Shown here piece by piece: positions 18,828-27,332 of a DNA stretch of 64,000 bases. This stretch comes from Moorena sp. SS36440bin_2. Its GTDB lineage: Bacteria; Cyanobacteriota; Cyanobacteriia; Cyanobacteriales; Coleofasciculaceae. Made by a program: the position numbers and the translations under genes. The notes below the pieces were generated by a model. That model was not told where the DNA came from. It did no database searches and saw only the letters and a program-made list of their open reading frames with translations. Where the stretch lies: positions 31,146-95,145 of the forward strand of contig WTKN01000171.1 in the NCBI GenBank assembly GCA_011524395.1, in the 5' to 3' direction. The stretch's first letter is position 1. The number at the start of each line of letters is the position of its first letter.

Positions 18828-19658
18828 TTATTTAGACAACTTCATGGTGATCTTTTCCAGAGAAGCTGTAGGGAACATAATTCCCGACTTCTTGGTAGGA
18901 GGGTTCAACGTGTTAAATATCCTGTCCCAAAATCCTTGAATTCCATAGTTTCCTTTGAAACAAGTGTGATGAAGATCGTGAAAATCTGACGGAATGAAAA
19001 ATATTGATAAGGAACTATGACCTTCTAGGTTGTAAGCATTACCTATAAGAGTCCAAGCCAATAGTTGAGTGATATCATATCCAAATATAAAGATCGGTAA
19101 AATGTCTGTAATGGTAACTATAATATATTCAATGATACTCTTATGACCAGCGACAAAACTTGAGGTATCAATAAACTCATGATGTTTAAGATGTATTTTT
19201 TGAAAGAACCTTCTGTGGAATAACCAGTGGGAGACATAAAAACAGAAATCAGCAGCAACTATTCTCATTAAGAACCATCCCAGATTTAGAAGCAAGCCAT
19301 TGCCGCGATGCATCTCTGGTGCCAGATAGAGGATAACTAGTGCTGCGATGAAACTCTTGATTTCTCCAAGAATAATTCCTTTTGCGGTAAAGGCAGGGAA
19401 TGGCTGTTTTTTGACTTTTTTAGTCCTGGCATTTAGTTTTTCTGTCAACTGGTCTTTCTTTTTAATCACCTTTTCGATGAAAAGACCAATGGCATAAAAT
19501 GAGACAGAACCGACCAGCCAGTAAAGCACTACCTGGTTGATAAAGTTGAGTTCGATATCCGGCAATACCCAGTAGAAAAATTGCTGAAAAATTGCACAAG
19601 TAATGGCAACTTTTATAAAAAATTCTACCTCAAAACATAAATTAAAAATTTGTTGCAT
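18828..19658 (-). CDS. Sterol desaturase / fatty acid hydroxylase superfamily membrane protein
   Basis: 276 aa integral membrane di-iron oxygenase. Several hydrophobic segments surround the histidine clusters HWLFH (HX3H), HLKHH (HX2HH) and HDLHH. The usual fourth His, in SFVAGHKSIIEY, is also present. Substrate unknown; related cyanobacterial proteins hydroxylate or desaturate lipids or carotenoids. It is followed 66 bp later by the DUF427 gene on the same strand. Confidence 0.85.
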   Translation of the reverse strand: MQQIFNLCFEVEFFIKVAITCAIFQQFFYWVLPDIELNFINQVVLYWLVGSVSFYAIGLFIEKVIKKKDQLTEKLNARTKKVKKQPFPAFTAKGIILGEIKSFIAALVILYLAPEMHRGNGLLLNLGWFLMRIVAADFCFYVSHWLFHRRFFQKIHLKHHEFIDTSSFVAGHKSIIEYIIVTITDILPIFIFGYDITQLLAWTLIGNAYNLEGHSSLSIFFIPSDFHDLHHTCFKGNYGIQGFWDRIFNTLNPPTKKSGIMFPTASLEKITMKLSK

Positions 19659-20058
19659 ATTTTTTAATTGCTAATTAACTGCTTAATTATAATTATGTGA
19701 TCTTAAAAAATAAATGCTATCTCTAAAACTAGAGCGCTCAATAATGCCAATCAACTTCTAAAAATCAGTGATGAATTCATTATCTCATATTTGGTGCTGA
19801 ATTTAACCTGGATGATTTAATATCACACTATTGATTATTTATCAAAATAATTTAGATTAATTTTAGATGGCTTTGTCCTGCCCTCAGGAACAATCGACAA
19901 AGTATAGCTCCCTGGGTTCGCTGTCCAACGTAAGAGCTATTCAAAACTGGTAAAAATTATGGTACTCTTAACCGGTGCTAATCCGATCATGGGTTAAGCA
20001 GTATAAATGTACTGTTTTTGAAAAACTGTTTTTGGAAAACTAAATTTAAAAGAGTATT
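19659..20058. other. Intergenic region upstream of egtD
   Basis: 400 bp of AT-rich sequence between the divergent hydroxylase gene and egtD. No reading frame of note, tRNA or strong hairpin was recognised. Confidence 0.5.
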
Positions 20059-21090
20059 ATGTCAACAACTTTTCAAGAGACCACAAAGAATCTGAGATTC
20101 AGTGAGGATCGCCTAGGAATTAACTATCTCGGGAGTGCCAACCTGCCTACTGCAACAGATGATGGCAAAGATATCATTCGAGGATTAACCCAAACGCCAA
20201 AATCTTTGCAACCTCGTTACTTTTACGATGAAAAAGGCTCCCAATTGTTTGAGCAAATCTGCGAGTTACCGGAATATTATCCCACCCGCACAGAGGCAGA
20301 AATATTACAACAGTATGCTCAGGAAGTTGCCCAATTAACAGGAGCTTGCGAATTGGTGGAGCTGGGTAGTGGCAGTTCTACCAAGACTCGCTTGTTGTTG
20401 GATGCCTATGAAAGTCAGGGATATCCCTTGCGCTATGTTCCTATTGATGTGAGTGGGGAGATTCTTGAAGAGAGTGCCAAGCAGCTGTTGTTGGATTATC
20501 CCAAGTTAAAGGTTCAGGGTCAGGTGGGAACCTATGAACACGCCCTGAGCCAATTAACTCCAACACCATTACCTAGGCGGATGGTTTTCTTTTTGGGTAG
20601 TAGCTTGGGAAATTTTGCTCCTGAACAGTGCGATCGCTTTTTTGAGAAAATGACAGCTTTACTAGCACCAGGAGATTACTTTTTGCTGGGCATTGACTTA
20701 CAAAAACCGAAGGAGATTCTGGAAGCTGCCTATAACGATACTCAGGGGGTGACTGCAGCATTTAACCTGAATATCCTGGCACATCTGAACTGGCGTTTCC
20801 AAGGAAATTTTGACCTCGATCGCTTTACCCATCAGGCGATTTATAATCAATCGGAAAGTCAGATTGAGATGTATTTACATTGCCAGGAAACCCATGTTGT
20901 GCGCTTAGCCAGCCTGAATTTAACGCTTGAGTTCCAAGCAGGAGAAAGCATCCTTACAGAAATTTCTCGCAAATTCAATTTGGAGCAGATGGAGCACTAT
21001 CTAAACGATCGGGGACTAAACACAGTTCAGGCTTGGACTGATACCAAGCAATGGTTTGGTTTACTCCTGTGTCAGATACAGGGTTTGTAA
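20059..21090 (+). CDS. egtD: L-histidine N-alpha-methyltransferase EgtD
   Basis: Transfers three methyl groups from SAM to the alpha-amine of histidine to make hercynine, the first step of ergothioneine synthesis. The 343-aa protein has the family's opening TPKSLQPRYFYDEKGSQLFE, EYYPTRTEAEIL, SAM motif LVELGSGSSTKTRLLLDA, FFLGSSLGNF, FLLGIDLQKP and the C-terminal SRKFNLEQMEHYL. It is followed after a tandem-repeat spacer by an OvoA-like sulfoxide synthase, which fits a thiohistidine pathway. Confidence 0.95.
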   Translation: MSTTFQETTKNLRFSEDRLGINYLGSANLPTATDDGKDIIRGLTQTPKSLQPRYFYDEKGSQLFEQICELPEYYPTRTEAEILQQYAQEVAQLTGACELVELGSGSSTKTRLLLDAYESQGYPLRYVPIDVSGEILEESAKQLLLDYPKLKVQGQVGTYEHALSQLTPTPLPRRMVFFLGSSLGNFAPEQCDRFFEKMTALLAPGDYFLLGIDLQKPKEILEAAYNDTQGVTAAFNLNILAHLNWRFQGNFDLDRFTHQAIYNQSESQIEMYLHCQETHVVRLASLNLTLEFQAGESILTEISRKFNLEQMEHYLNDRGLNTVQAWTDTKQWFGLLLCQIQGL

Positions 21091-21105
21091 TCGACGTGTA
21101 AGCAT

Positions 21106-21240
21106 TTAGCTATCAGCTCTCAGTTATCAGCTCTCAGTTATCAGCTCTCAGTTATCAGCTAAAGGCTGACGGCTGACCACTGACGGCTGACCACTGACCC
21201 CTGAGCGCTGACTGCTGACTGCTGACCGCTGACTACTGAA
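21106..21240. repeat. Heptameric tandem repeats CAGTTAT/CAGCTCT and CTGACGG/CTGACCA
   Basis: Runs of TATCAGCTCTCAGT units followed by GGCTGACCACTGAC and GCTGACTGCTGAC units fill the gap between egtD and the sulfoxide synthase gene. These are short-tandem-repeat blocks of the cyanobacterial kind. Confidence 0.85.
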
Positions 21241-21284
21241 TATACACACCCCTAAGTTTAAGAATAGTATTTGGAACTCAAACC

Positions 21285-22637
21285 ATGGATACTCTCCAAT
21301 CTACTCAATTCCCTCGCCTTGACACCTGTAGTCGCGAAACTATTCTCAATTACTTTAAGAATTCATGGGAACTCGAAGATGTTCTGATGAAAAGTCTGGT
21401 TGGGGAAGAAACCTTCTATATCAGTCCCGACCCATTAAGAAACCGTCTGATTTTCTATTTGGGTCACTCCGCTGTATTCTACATCAATAAATTCCTTGGG
21501 GTTGGGTTATTGGATAAACCCATTAATCCTAACTATGAAATCCTCTTTGAAATTGGTGTGGACCCGGAAACTCCTGAAGAACTCGATCAAGCAACCAAAG
21601 ATATCCACTGGCCAAAAGTAGAAGAGGTTTGGCGGTATCGAGATCAAGTGTATGGGGTGGTTATAGAAACTATCGAAAAGACTCCTCTGAATCTGCCAAT
21701 TCATCAAAATCATCCTCTTTGGGCGCTGATGATGGGAATTGAACACAGTCGCACGCACTTTGAAACCTCTTCGATGCTGATCCGACAACTGCCTGTAGAG
21801 CGGCTTGAACGTCCTAAGAGCTGGAATTATGCTGTGTCTAATGGAAAGGTTTCTAAGAATGAAATGCTCCAAGTTTCTGGGGGTTCGGTAGAACTTGGAA
21901 AACCAGAGGATTATCCTACCTATGGCTGGGATAGTGAATATGGCAATCGTTCGGTAGAGGTTAAACCGTTTTTCGCCAGTCAGTATCTGATTACCAATGG
22001 AGAATTTCTGGAGTTTTTAAATGATAATGGCTACGATAATCTAGATTACTGGGATAAAGAATCCTGGATTTGGAAGACAACCTATAATATCAAGCACCCT
22101 AAATTCTGGATACCTACTAATAGTGGCTACAAGTATCGAGCGCTGTTTGACGAGATTGACCTTCCTCTTGATTGGCCCGTTGAAGTTAATCACCATGAAG
22201 CCATGGCTTACTGTCGTTGGAAGGGGCAAGGGATTCGTTTGATGAGTGAAGCGGAGTGGAATCTTGCCACTGCTGGCAGGGATGAAAGTAGCACAACTCT
22301 CAAGCAAGACCCCTTTGCGATACAGGATTACAATCTAAATCTCAAGTTTGGCTCACCTAGCCCAGTGGGTATGTTAGAAACTGCTAAAAGTCCTGCTGGA
22401 CTCTATGACTTGCGGGGGAATGTATGGGAGTGGCTCAGTGATGAGTTCAAGCCGCTACCAGGATTCAAGCCCCATCGGCTCTATGAAGATTATTCGGCTC
22501 CGTTCTTTGATACCCAACATAACATGATGCTTGGTGGTGCTTGGGTGACTACTGGAACAGAAGCATCCACATTCTATCGTAACTGGTTCCGTCCCTACTT
22601 CTACCAACATGCTGGGTTTAGAATTGCGGCTTCATAG
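21285..22637 (+). CDS. OvoA-like iron(II)-dependent sulfoxide synthase without methyltransferase domain
   Basis: Couples a histidine or hercynine imidazole carbon to the sulfur of cysteine with O2. Domains: an N-terminal DinB-type helical domain (about 15-180) and an FGE/SUMF1-type domain (about 195-448: VSGGSVELG, HHEAMAYCRWKG, LMSEAEWNLA, DLRGNVWEW, GGAWVTTG, FYRNWFRPYF). Fe ligands are H61 (FYLGHSAVFYINK) and the HX3HXE motif H154/H158/E160 (EHSRTHFETSS). The wording PDPLRNRLIFYLGH and WALMMGIEHSRTHFETSS is that of OvoA (5-histidylcysteine sulfoxide synthase) rather than actinobacterial EgtB. The C-terminal SAM methyltransferase of full OvoA is absent. With egtD next door the likely substrate is hercynine. 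Confidence 0.85.
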   Translation: MDTLQSTQFPRLDTCSRETILNYFKNSWELEDVLMKSLVGEETFYISPDPLRNRLIFYLGHSAVFYINKFLGVGLLDKPINPNYEILFEIGVDPETPEELDQATKDIHWPKVEEVWRYRDQVYGVVIETIEKTPLNLPIHQNHPLWALMMGIEHSRTHFETSSMLIRQLPVERLERPKSWNYAVSNGKVSKNEMLQVSGGSVELGKPEDYPTYGWDSEYGNRSVEVKPFFASQYLITNGEFLEFLNDNGYDNLDYWDKESWIWKTTYNIKHPKFWIPTNSGYKYRALFDEIDLPLDWPVEVNHHEAMAYCRWKGQGIRLMSEAEWNLATAGRDESSTTLKQDPFAIQDYNLNLKFGSPSPVGMLETAKSPAGLYDLRGNVWEWLSDEFKPLPGFKPHRLYEDYSAPFFDTQHNMMLGGAWVTTGTEASTFYRNWFRPYFYQHAGFRIAAS

Positions 22638-22767
22638 CTTTTTGTTGAAAAAAAAGGTGTAAGCATATGCGCTACTTGAGGGGCTACTTGAGGGGCTATC
22701 AGCTATCAGCAGCAGACCTGTGGCGCTTCTTTTAACATTGAGTTAAATAACACAAGAATAACAAACT

Positions 22768-23013
22768 ATGGACTATCGCCACATCATCACAATCGAGCCT
22801 GGTAAACGAAGTGGTAAACCCTGCATAAGAGGAATGCGCATTACGGTCTACGACATTTTAGAATATCTGGCCGGGGGAATGACAGAAGCAGAAATTCTAG
22901 ACGATTTTTCTGAACTAACCTCCGAAGATATCAAAGCCTGTCTTGCTTTTGCAGCAGAGCGTGAGAAAAAGTTAACGGCTCTCCCAAGAGACCCTCACCA
23001 ACCACGAATATAG
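22768..23013 (+). CDS. DUF433 domain protein, antitoxin-like
   Basis: 81 aa: GKRSGKPCIRGMRITVYDIL, EYLAGGMTEAEILDDFSEL, then DIKACLAFAAEREKKL, the standard DUF433 pattern. These proteins are usually the antitoxin half of a pair with a DUF5615 PIN-like toxin encoded directly downstream. Here the next 100 bp hold no such gene, and an IS607 element starts, so it appears to be an orphan. Confidence 0.85.
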   Translation: MDYRHIITIEPGKRSGKPCIRGMRITVYDILEYLAGGMTEAEILDDFSELTSEDIKACLAFAAEREKKLTALPRDPHQPRI

Positions 23014-23120
23014 CGTAGGACTTCTCGCCTAAAAGTTATCCGCTTCAGTCAGGATTCTGGTCATGGCTTTGATCGCTGATACGGGAACGCTTCCGATACT
23101 TTTTAGCTACCAAAACCTAC

Positions 23121-24281
23121 CTAAGGCAAATTCTGGCTCGCCAATGCAAGCTGATTTCTCAACCAGGGGGTATCTCCCAAAGCCCGCAGAAAAATTCCAC
23201 GAGCGCCATTGATGTCCCTATCCATCACTTGGCCATCAATCTTTGATTTGATAACTTTGTTACCACCAATATTGACTAACTCACCAGTCCAACTAACCGT
23301 TTTACTGGTATAAGCTTCACAGACATCAACAACGATTTTCCCATTCTCGGCTGCTTTATGCTTCAAAAACTCTTTAAACCGATAGTGAGCAAAAGAAAGC
23401 ATATTGCGAACCGTTTTAGATCTAAGTTTTCGATTCGGCTTTTTGGACATTTTAGATGTCTCGAAGGTAGGAAGTAATATTACATCAAAATTATCAACTA
23501 AAAACCTAGCCGCCTTGTGATGTAGCTCCTGAACTAGGTTCTGAATTCTAATTACCATCCTCCTAGCGGCTTTTCTCATTCGACGTTTTTGCTTCCCCTT
23601 AGCCTTACTGATCTTTGAAATCAGATTGTCTAGGTGCTGACATAAGCGTTGAATCTGAGAAAAGTCGCCATGGCCAATTTTACCAACGGAAGTTTGACTA
23701 AAAAATGTCAAGAAATTCCTAACACCAGGATCTAAACTAACCACTCTACCTTGGTTTTCGGTTTTAACGTGAGCTGTTTTGTAAGGGACTACTAGGTAAT
23801 AGTCCCCGTTGGTGCTAGTCAATCGACAATCACAGATGTTGTCGGGAAGTGTCTCAGTAAAGGTTAATTCACCTAGTTTTGTATGATAAATACCTTTTAC
23901 TGAGACAGCTGATTTAGGAATATAGCAAGACTGAATGGGATTCTTACGAGACCTAAATCTAACCCGATTAACCTGTCCAATCTTCTTGTACTTTTTCTTG
24001 GCCTCCCTGACGGCGGTGCAAGCATCCTTAATCGCTATAGATTTGATTTGATAAGGTACTGCTTTGCACCAGTCTGGAAGGTCATTTAATATGTCAGTTT
24101 TAATGGCTTTCCAGTTGGCTTTGACTTCGCCATTTTTAAATATTTTTACAGTCTTATTGAACACATAGCGTGACACTCCAAACCACTGTCGAACCATCGC
24201 TCGTTGTTCAGGGTTTAAGAACACTCGAATCTTCTTTGATTTTTTGGCTGTATTTTCTAAGTCCGTGGACGCGGCAAGAGA
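23121..24281 (-). CDS. tnpB: TnpB endonuclease of an IS607 element
   Basis: TnpB with RuvC-I Asp in VVSLDPGVRNFLTF, RuvC-II Glu in ILLPTFETSKMSKK and RuvC-III Asp in VMDRDINGARGIFLRAL. The four-Cys zinc finger normal before RuvC-III is absent: after YTSKT comes VSWTGELVNIGGNKVIKS, with no Cys pairs. The open frame extends up to 24728, but everything upstream of about residue KKSKKIRVFLNPEQ overlaps tnpA in another frame and looks non-homologous. No ATG lies at the homologous boundary, so the start is unresolved and the 24281 limit is approximate. It ends in DTPWLRNQLALA, as IS607 TnpBs do. Confidence 0.85.
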   Translation of the reverse strand, partial: SLAASTDLENTAKKSKKIRVFLNPEQRAMVRQWFGVSRYVFNKTVKIFKNGEVKANWKAIKTDILNDLPDWCKAVPYQIKSIAIKDACTAVREAKKKYKKIGQVNRVRFRSRKNPIQSCYIPKSAVSVKGIYHTKLGELTFTETLPDNICDCRLTSTNGDYYLVVPYKTAHVKTENQGRVVSLDPGVRNFLTFFSQTSVGKIGHGDFSQIQRLCQHLDNLISKISKAKGKQKRRMRKAARRMVIRIQNLVQELHHKAARFLVDNFDVILLPTFETSKMSKKPNRKLRSKTVRNMLSFAHYRFKEFLKHKAAENGKIVVDVCEAYTSKTVSWTGELVNIGGNKVIKSKIDGQVMDRDINGARGIFLRALGDTPWLRNQLALASQNLP

Positions 24282-24795
24282 AGACGTTAATGATGGAGAG
24301 AATATCTGCGGTGAGTTCTGATTTTGGACAACTTTCAGCTTGGTCGAGAACCAAGATTTTTCCACCGTTGAGACTGACCAGGTACTCAAACAGTTCAAAC
24401 CCAAATCGGGTGAGTCTGTCTCTACAGGCAACAACAATTGTGAGCTGATCTCCGCGCATAAGTCGTTCCAATATGGCTCGAAGACCTTTTCTTTTGTAGT
24501 TGAGTCCTGACCCGATGTCGCGGATGATTTCCGCCTGTGGGAACAAGAAGTGCATGTAGGCGACTTGTCTGGTAAGATCGTTTTTTTGCTTACTGCTACT
24601 GACTTGGCAGTAACAGATAGTGGCCGGTTGTCTCGGTCTTCGTTTCCCCAGGCTAAGCAGGCTTTATGTGTCAAAAAGCCTGTTTCCACTTGGGGTTCGT
24701 TCACATTTGATAGTGCCATTATTTCCATACTTCCGAAGAGTGTTCTTAGAGAGTCCCGTAAGTTCGACCGCCTTACGGAGTGGTACTAATGTCAT
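24208..24795 (-). pseudogene. tnpA: IS607 TnpA serine recombinase with in-frame stop
   Basis: From ATG 24795 the minus strand reads MTLVPLRKAVELTGLSKNT, a MerR-like helix-turn-helix, then SGNRLFDT, a TAA, and SLLSLGKRR. It goes on through ICYCQVSSSKQKNDL to IIRDIGSGLNYKRKGL and the stop at 24208. At 196 codons including one nonsense codon it is otherwise complete. The catalytic serine region reads YCQVSS where YARVSS is usual, so a conserved Arg is also changed. It overlaps the tnpB frame, as normal in IS607. Confidence 0.85.
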
Positions 24796-24848
24796 GGCTC
24801 TATCCTACGATTTTTTGGTAGTATCTGGTAGTATGTGTGACACTTTTA

Positions 24849-25406
24849 CTAACTGTCTACTTGCCCTCGAACATACCAACGATACCAATGCTTAGCACTA
24901 CGAATCGCTAACCACAGTAGCAGTAAAGCAATTAATCCTCCTTGTTCAGGAGCATCAAAAGCTAAGATTATCAAAACTATGCACAGAAAATCCTGAAGAA
25001 ACACTACCCACAGAGGTAAGCCACGCAAACGGTAGAACCATCCTACTTGAACTAACTGGAGTACAAAGGCTAATAAGCCGCCGACAATACCCACTACCCA
25101 GACAAATCCCGTTAGTTCTTCGGCAAACTGAGTCACAGCAATACCAAGAATTGCCCCCACTAGAGGACTCAAGACTAGCTGAACTATTTGCAAGACTCGC
25201 TGTCCTAATAGATTTTTAGAGGCAAATAGCTCCACCAATGACCAAGTTGTCAAGATAGTCAGCAAGACTGGGGGATGAATCTGTGACAGTAACGGTACCT
25301 TCGACCAGAGTTGGTCACTGTGGAGCAAACCAATCACCAACAGGGGCAGGGCAATTCTCATTCCTGCCGCAGCGGAAGCTGAGAGGGCGGCGAGGAGTGC
25401 AATCAT
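24849..25406 (-). CDS. DUF4126 family membrane protein
   Basis: 185 aa with about five hydrophobic segments. The opening ALLAALSASAAAGMRIALPLLVIG is characteristic of DUF4126. Function unknown. It sits between an IS607 element and gdhA, and is divergent from gdhA. Confidence 0.82.
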   Translation of the reverse strand: MIALLAALSASAAAGMRIALPLLVIGLLHSDQLWSKVPLLSQIHPPVLLTILTTWSLVELFASKNLLGQRVLQIVQLVLSPLVGAILGIAVTQFAEELTGFVWVVGIVGGLLAFVLQLVQVGWFYRLRGLPLWVVFLQDFLCIVLIILAFDAPEQGGLIALLLLWLAIRSAKHWYRWYVRGQVDS

Positions 25407-25461
25407 GAGCGTTGTGACTTTGGTAAGAGGTATAGTGTAAACCAGTAAAGCTTAGCATAAT

Positions 25462-25475
25462 GTAACAAAATATAC
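25462..25475 (+). promoter_or_regulatory. Candidate NtcA binding site upstream of glutamate dehydrogenase
   Basis: GTAACAAAATATAC is an exact GTA-N8-TAC palindrome, the consensus of the cyanobacterial nitrogen regulator NtcA. It is 75 bp upstream of the gdhA ATG and followed about 22 nt later by an AT-rich TTAAAT that could be a -10 box, the spacing of NtcA-activated promoters. Binding is inference. Confidence 0.5.
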
Positions 25476-25549
25476 AGTTTTTATGTGATTAAATTAAATA
25501 ACCAAGACTGGGTAAATGGTAAATATTGATAGCTGGAGAAAATTTGGCC

Positions 25550-26833
25550 ATGTCTGAGTCATTATTTGCTGATGCCAGTAAACGATTGCAGAAATCATTG
25601 AAATATGTGTCAATTTCCGAAGATGCGATCGCACGCTTAAAATATCCCAAATCTAGTTTGAGCGTTTCCATCCCAGTCCGCATGGATGATGGCTCGTTAC
25701 AGATGTTTCAGGGCTATCGGGTTCGCTATGACACCACCAGGGGACCAGCAAAAGGGGGAGTGCGCTACCATCCCAATGTTTCCTTAGATGAAGTCCAATC
25801 CTTAGCCTTTTGGATGACCTTTAAATGTGCCACCTTAAATTTGCCCTTCGGCGGTGGCAAAGGGGGAATTACTCTAAATCCTAAAGCCTTATCGAAACTG
25901 GAGTTGGAACGCTTAAGTCGTGGTTACATCGATGCGATCGCAGATTTCATTGGACCTGATATTGATATTCTCGCTCCCGACGTTTACACCAATTCCATGA
26001 TTATGGGTTGGATGATGGATCAATACAGCGTCATTCGCCGTCAAATCAGTCCAGGAGTCGTCACAGGTAAACCCTTGGCCTTGGGAGGAAGTATTGGTCG
26101 CGATACCGCTACCGCTACTGGCGCGTTTTTTGTGATTGAATCTATTTTGCCCAAATTTGACCAGGTCCCTCAAAATACCACCGTAGCGGTGCAAGGATTT
26201 GGTAATGCTGGTGCTGTGATAGCGCAACTGTTAGCTCAAGCTGGTTATAAAGTTGTGGCTGTCAGTGATTCTCAAGGGGGTATTTATGCCAAAAAAGGGT
26301 TAGATATTCCCAGTATTCGCCAATATAAAACATCCAGTCAAGGCATTAAAGCTGTTTATTGTCGAGGTAGCGTTTGCAATATTGTTGAGCATGAAGTCAT
26401 TACTAATCAAGACCTTTTAGCCTTAGATGTGGATGTCTTGATTCCCGCTGCTTTGGAAAATCAAATTACTGAAGAAAACGTTAATAATATCAGAGCAAAT
26501 TATATCTTTGAAGTGGCGAATGGACCAGTAACCTCTACCGCTGACAATATTTTAGAAGAAAAAGGCATCTATGTTTTTCCTGACATTTTGGTTAATGCTG
26601 GAGGTGTAACGGTTAGCTATTTTGAATGGTTACAAAACCGGAGTGGACATTATTGGAAGCTCGATGAAGTCCATCAGCGTCTGAAAGAGAAAATGGTGGA
26701 AGAAACCGAAACAATTTGGTCCCTTTCTCAGGAACTAGCCGTTTCCATGCGCACAGCTGCTTATGTTCATGCTTTGAATCGCCTGGGAGACTCCCTGGAT
26801 GCTAAAGGAACTAGAGATTATTATTGTAAATAA
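25550..26833 (+). CDS. gdhA: Glutamate dehydrogenase (Glu/Leu/Phe/Val family)
   Basis: Interconverts glutamate and 2-oxoglutarate plus ammonia. Visible are FQGYRVRYDTTRGPAKGGVR, MTFKCATLNLPFGGGKGGI (catalytic Lys region), DILAPDVYTN, GRDTATATG, the dinucleotide motif VAVQGFGNAG, and PAALENQIT with the later ANGPVTSTAD. At 427 aa it is complete. An in-frame TTG at 25526 lies upstream, but the ATG at 25550 (MSESLFADA) is the family start. A GTA-N8-TAC NtcA-type motif lies upstream. Confidence 0.95.
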   Translation: MSESLFADASKRLQKSLKYVSISEDAIARLKYPKSSLSVSIPVRMDDGSLQMFQGYRVRYDTTRGPAKGGVRYHPNVSLDEVQSLAFWMTFKCATLNLPFGGGKGGITLNPKALSKLELERLSRGYIDAIADFIGPDIDILAPDVYTNSMIMGWMMDQYSVIRRQISPGVVTGKPLALGGSIGRDTATATGAFFVIESILPKFDQVPQNTTVAVQGFGNAGAVIAQLLAQAGYKVVAVSDSQGGIYAKKGLDIPSIRQYKTSSQGIKAVYCRGSVCNIVEHEVITNQDLLALDVDVLIPAALENQITEENVNNIRANYIFEVANGPVTSTADNILEEKGIYVFPDILVNAGGVTVSYFEWLQNRSGHYWKLDEVHQRLKEKMVEETETIWSLSQELAVSMRTAAYVHALNRLGDSLDAKGTRDYYCK

Positions 26834-26961
26834 ATCCGAAAGGGGTGCATCTGATACTTTTAACCCGGACAAACCATGACATCATAGACATTGCTGTCTA
26901 TGGTGTCAGATACGCTGAGTACTACATCCCCAACATTGTTGAGGAAGGTGGTATCCCACAT

Positions 26962-26992
26962 CGCCTTTCGGCAAAGCCGACGCTACGCGAAC
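26962..26992 (-). repeat. GTTCGCGTAGCGTCGGC dispersed repeat inside a tnpB remnant
   Basis: On the minus strand GTTCGCGTAGCGTCGGCTTT then GCCGAAAGGCG, with internal CGGC/GCCG pairing. It interrupts the TnpB C-terminus exactly after GIFL and creates a TAG. Confidence 0.75.
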
Positions 26993-27332
26993 AGGAATAT
27001 CCCAACGGCTCCATTGAAATCTCGATGGATTTCATAATTACATTTTGGACATTTGAAATTCTTAGAACTACCAAGTTTTCTATGAATATGTCCACATTTT
27101 GTACAGGTTTTTGAAGTGTACTCTTCTGTCATTCTCACCAATCTGGAACCATACCGGTTACACAGATGTTCTAATATTTGCGAAAACTGATAAAATGCCC
27201 AGGTCATCATAGCCCTAGCCGTTTTACTCCTCAATTTACGCTTTTTCTTTACAACCATCTGAGAAGTCTCAAATGTAGGCAAGATAATTACGTCATAGTT
27301 TTTGGCTAAATCTGGGGGGGCGACGAAATAAG

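Noticed and set aside
21106..21240. Possible CRISPR array (regular repeats)
   Set aside because: Units are contiguous heptamers without unique spacers, and no cas genes are present; these are tandem repeats.
23014..23110. DUF5615 toxin following the DUF433 antitoxin
   Set aside because: The 100 bp before the IS607 do not encode the expected toxin N-terminus in any frame I could follow.
26845..27114. 89-aa plus-strand open frame after gdhA
   Set aside because: The minus strand here reads TnpB C-terminal sequence (zinc finger, HRDFNGA, then WDTTFLNNVGD), so the plus frame is a shadow.
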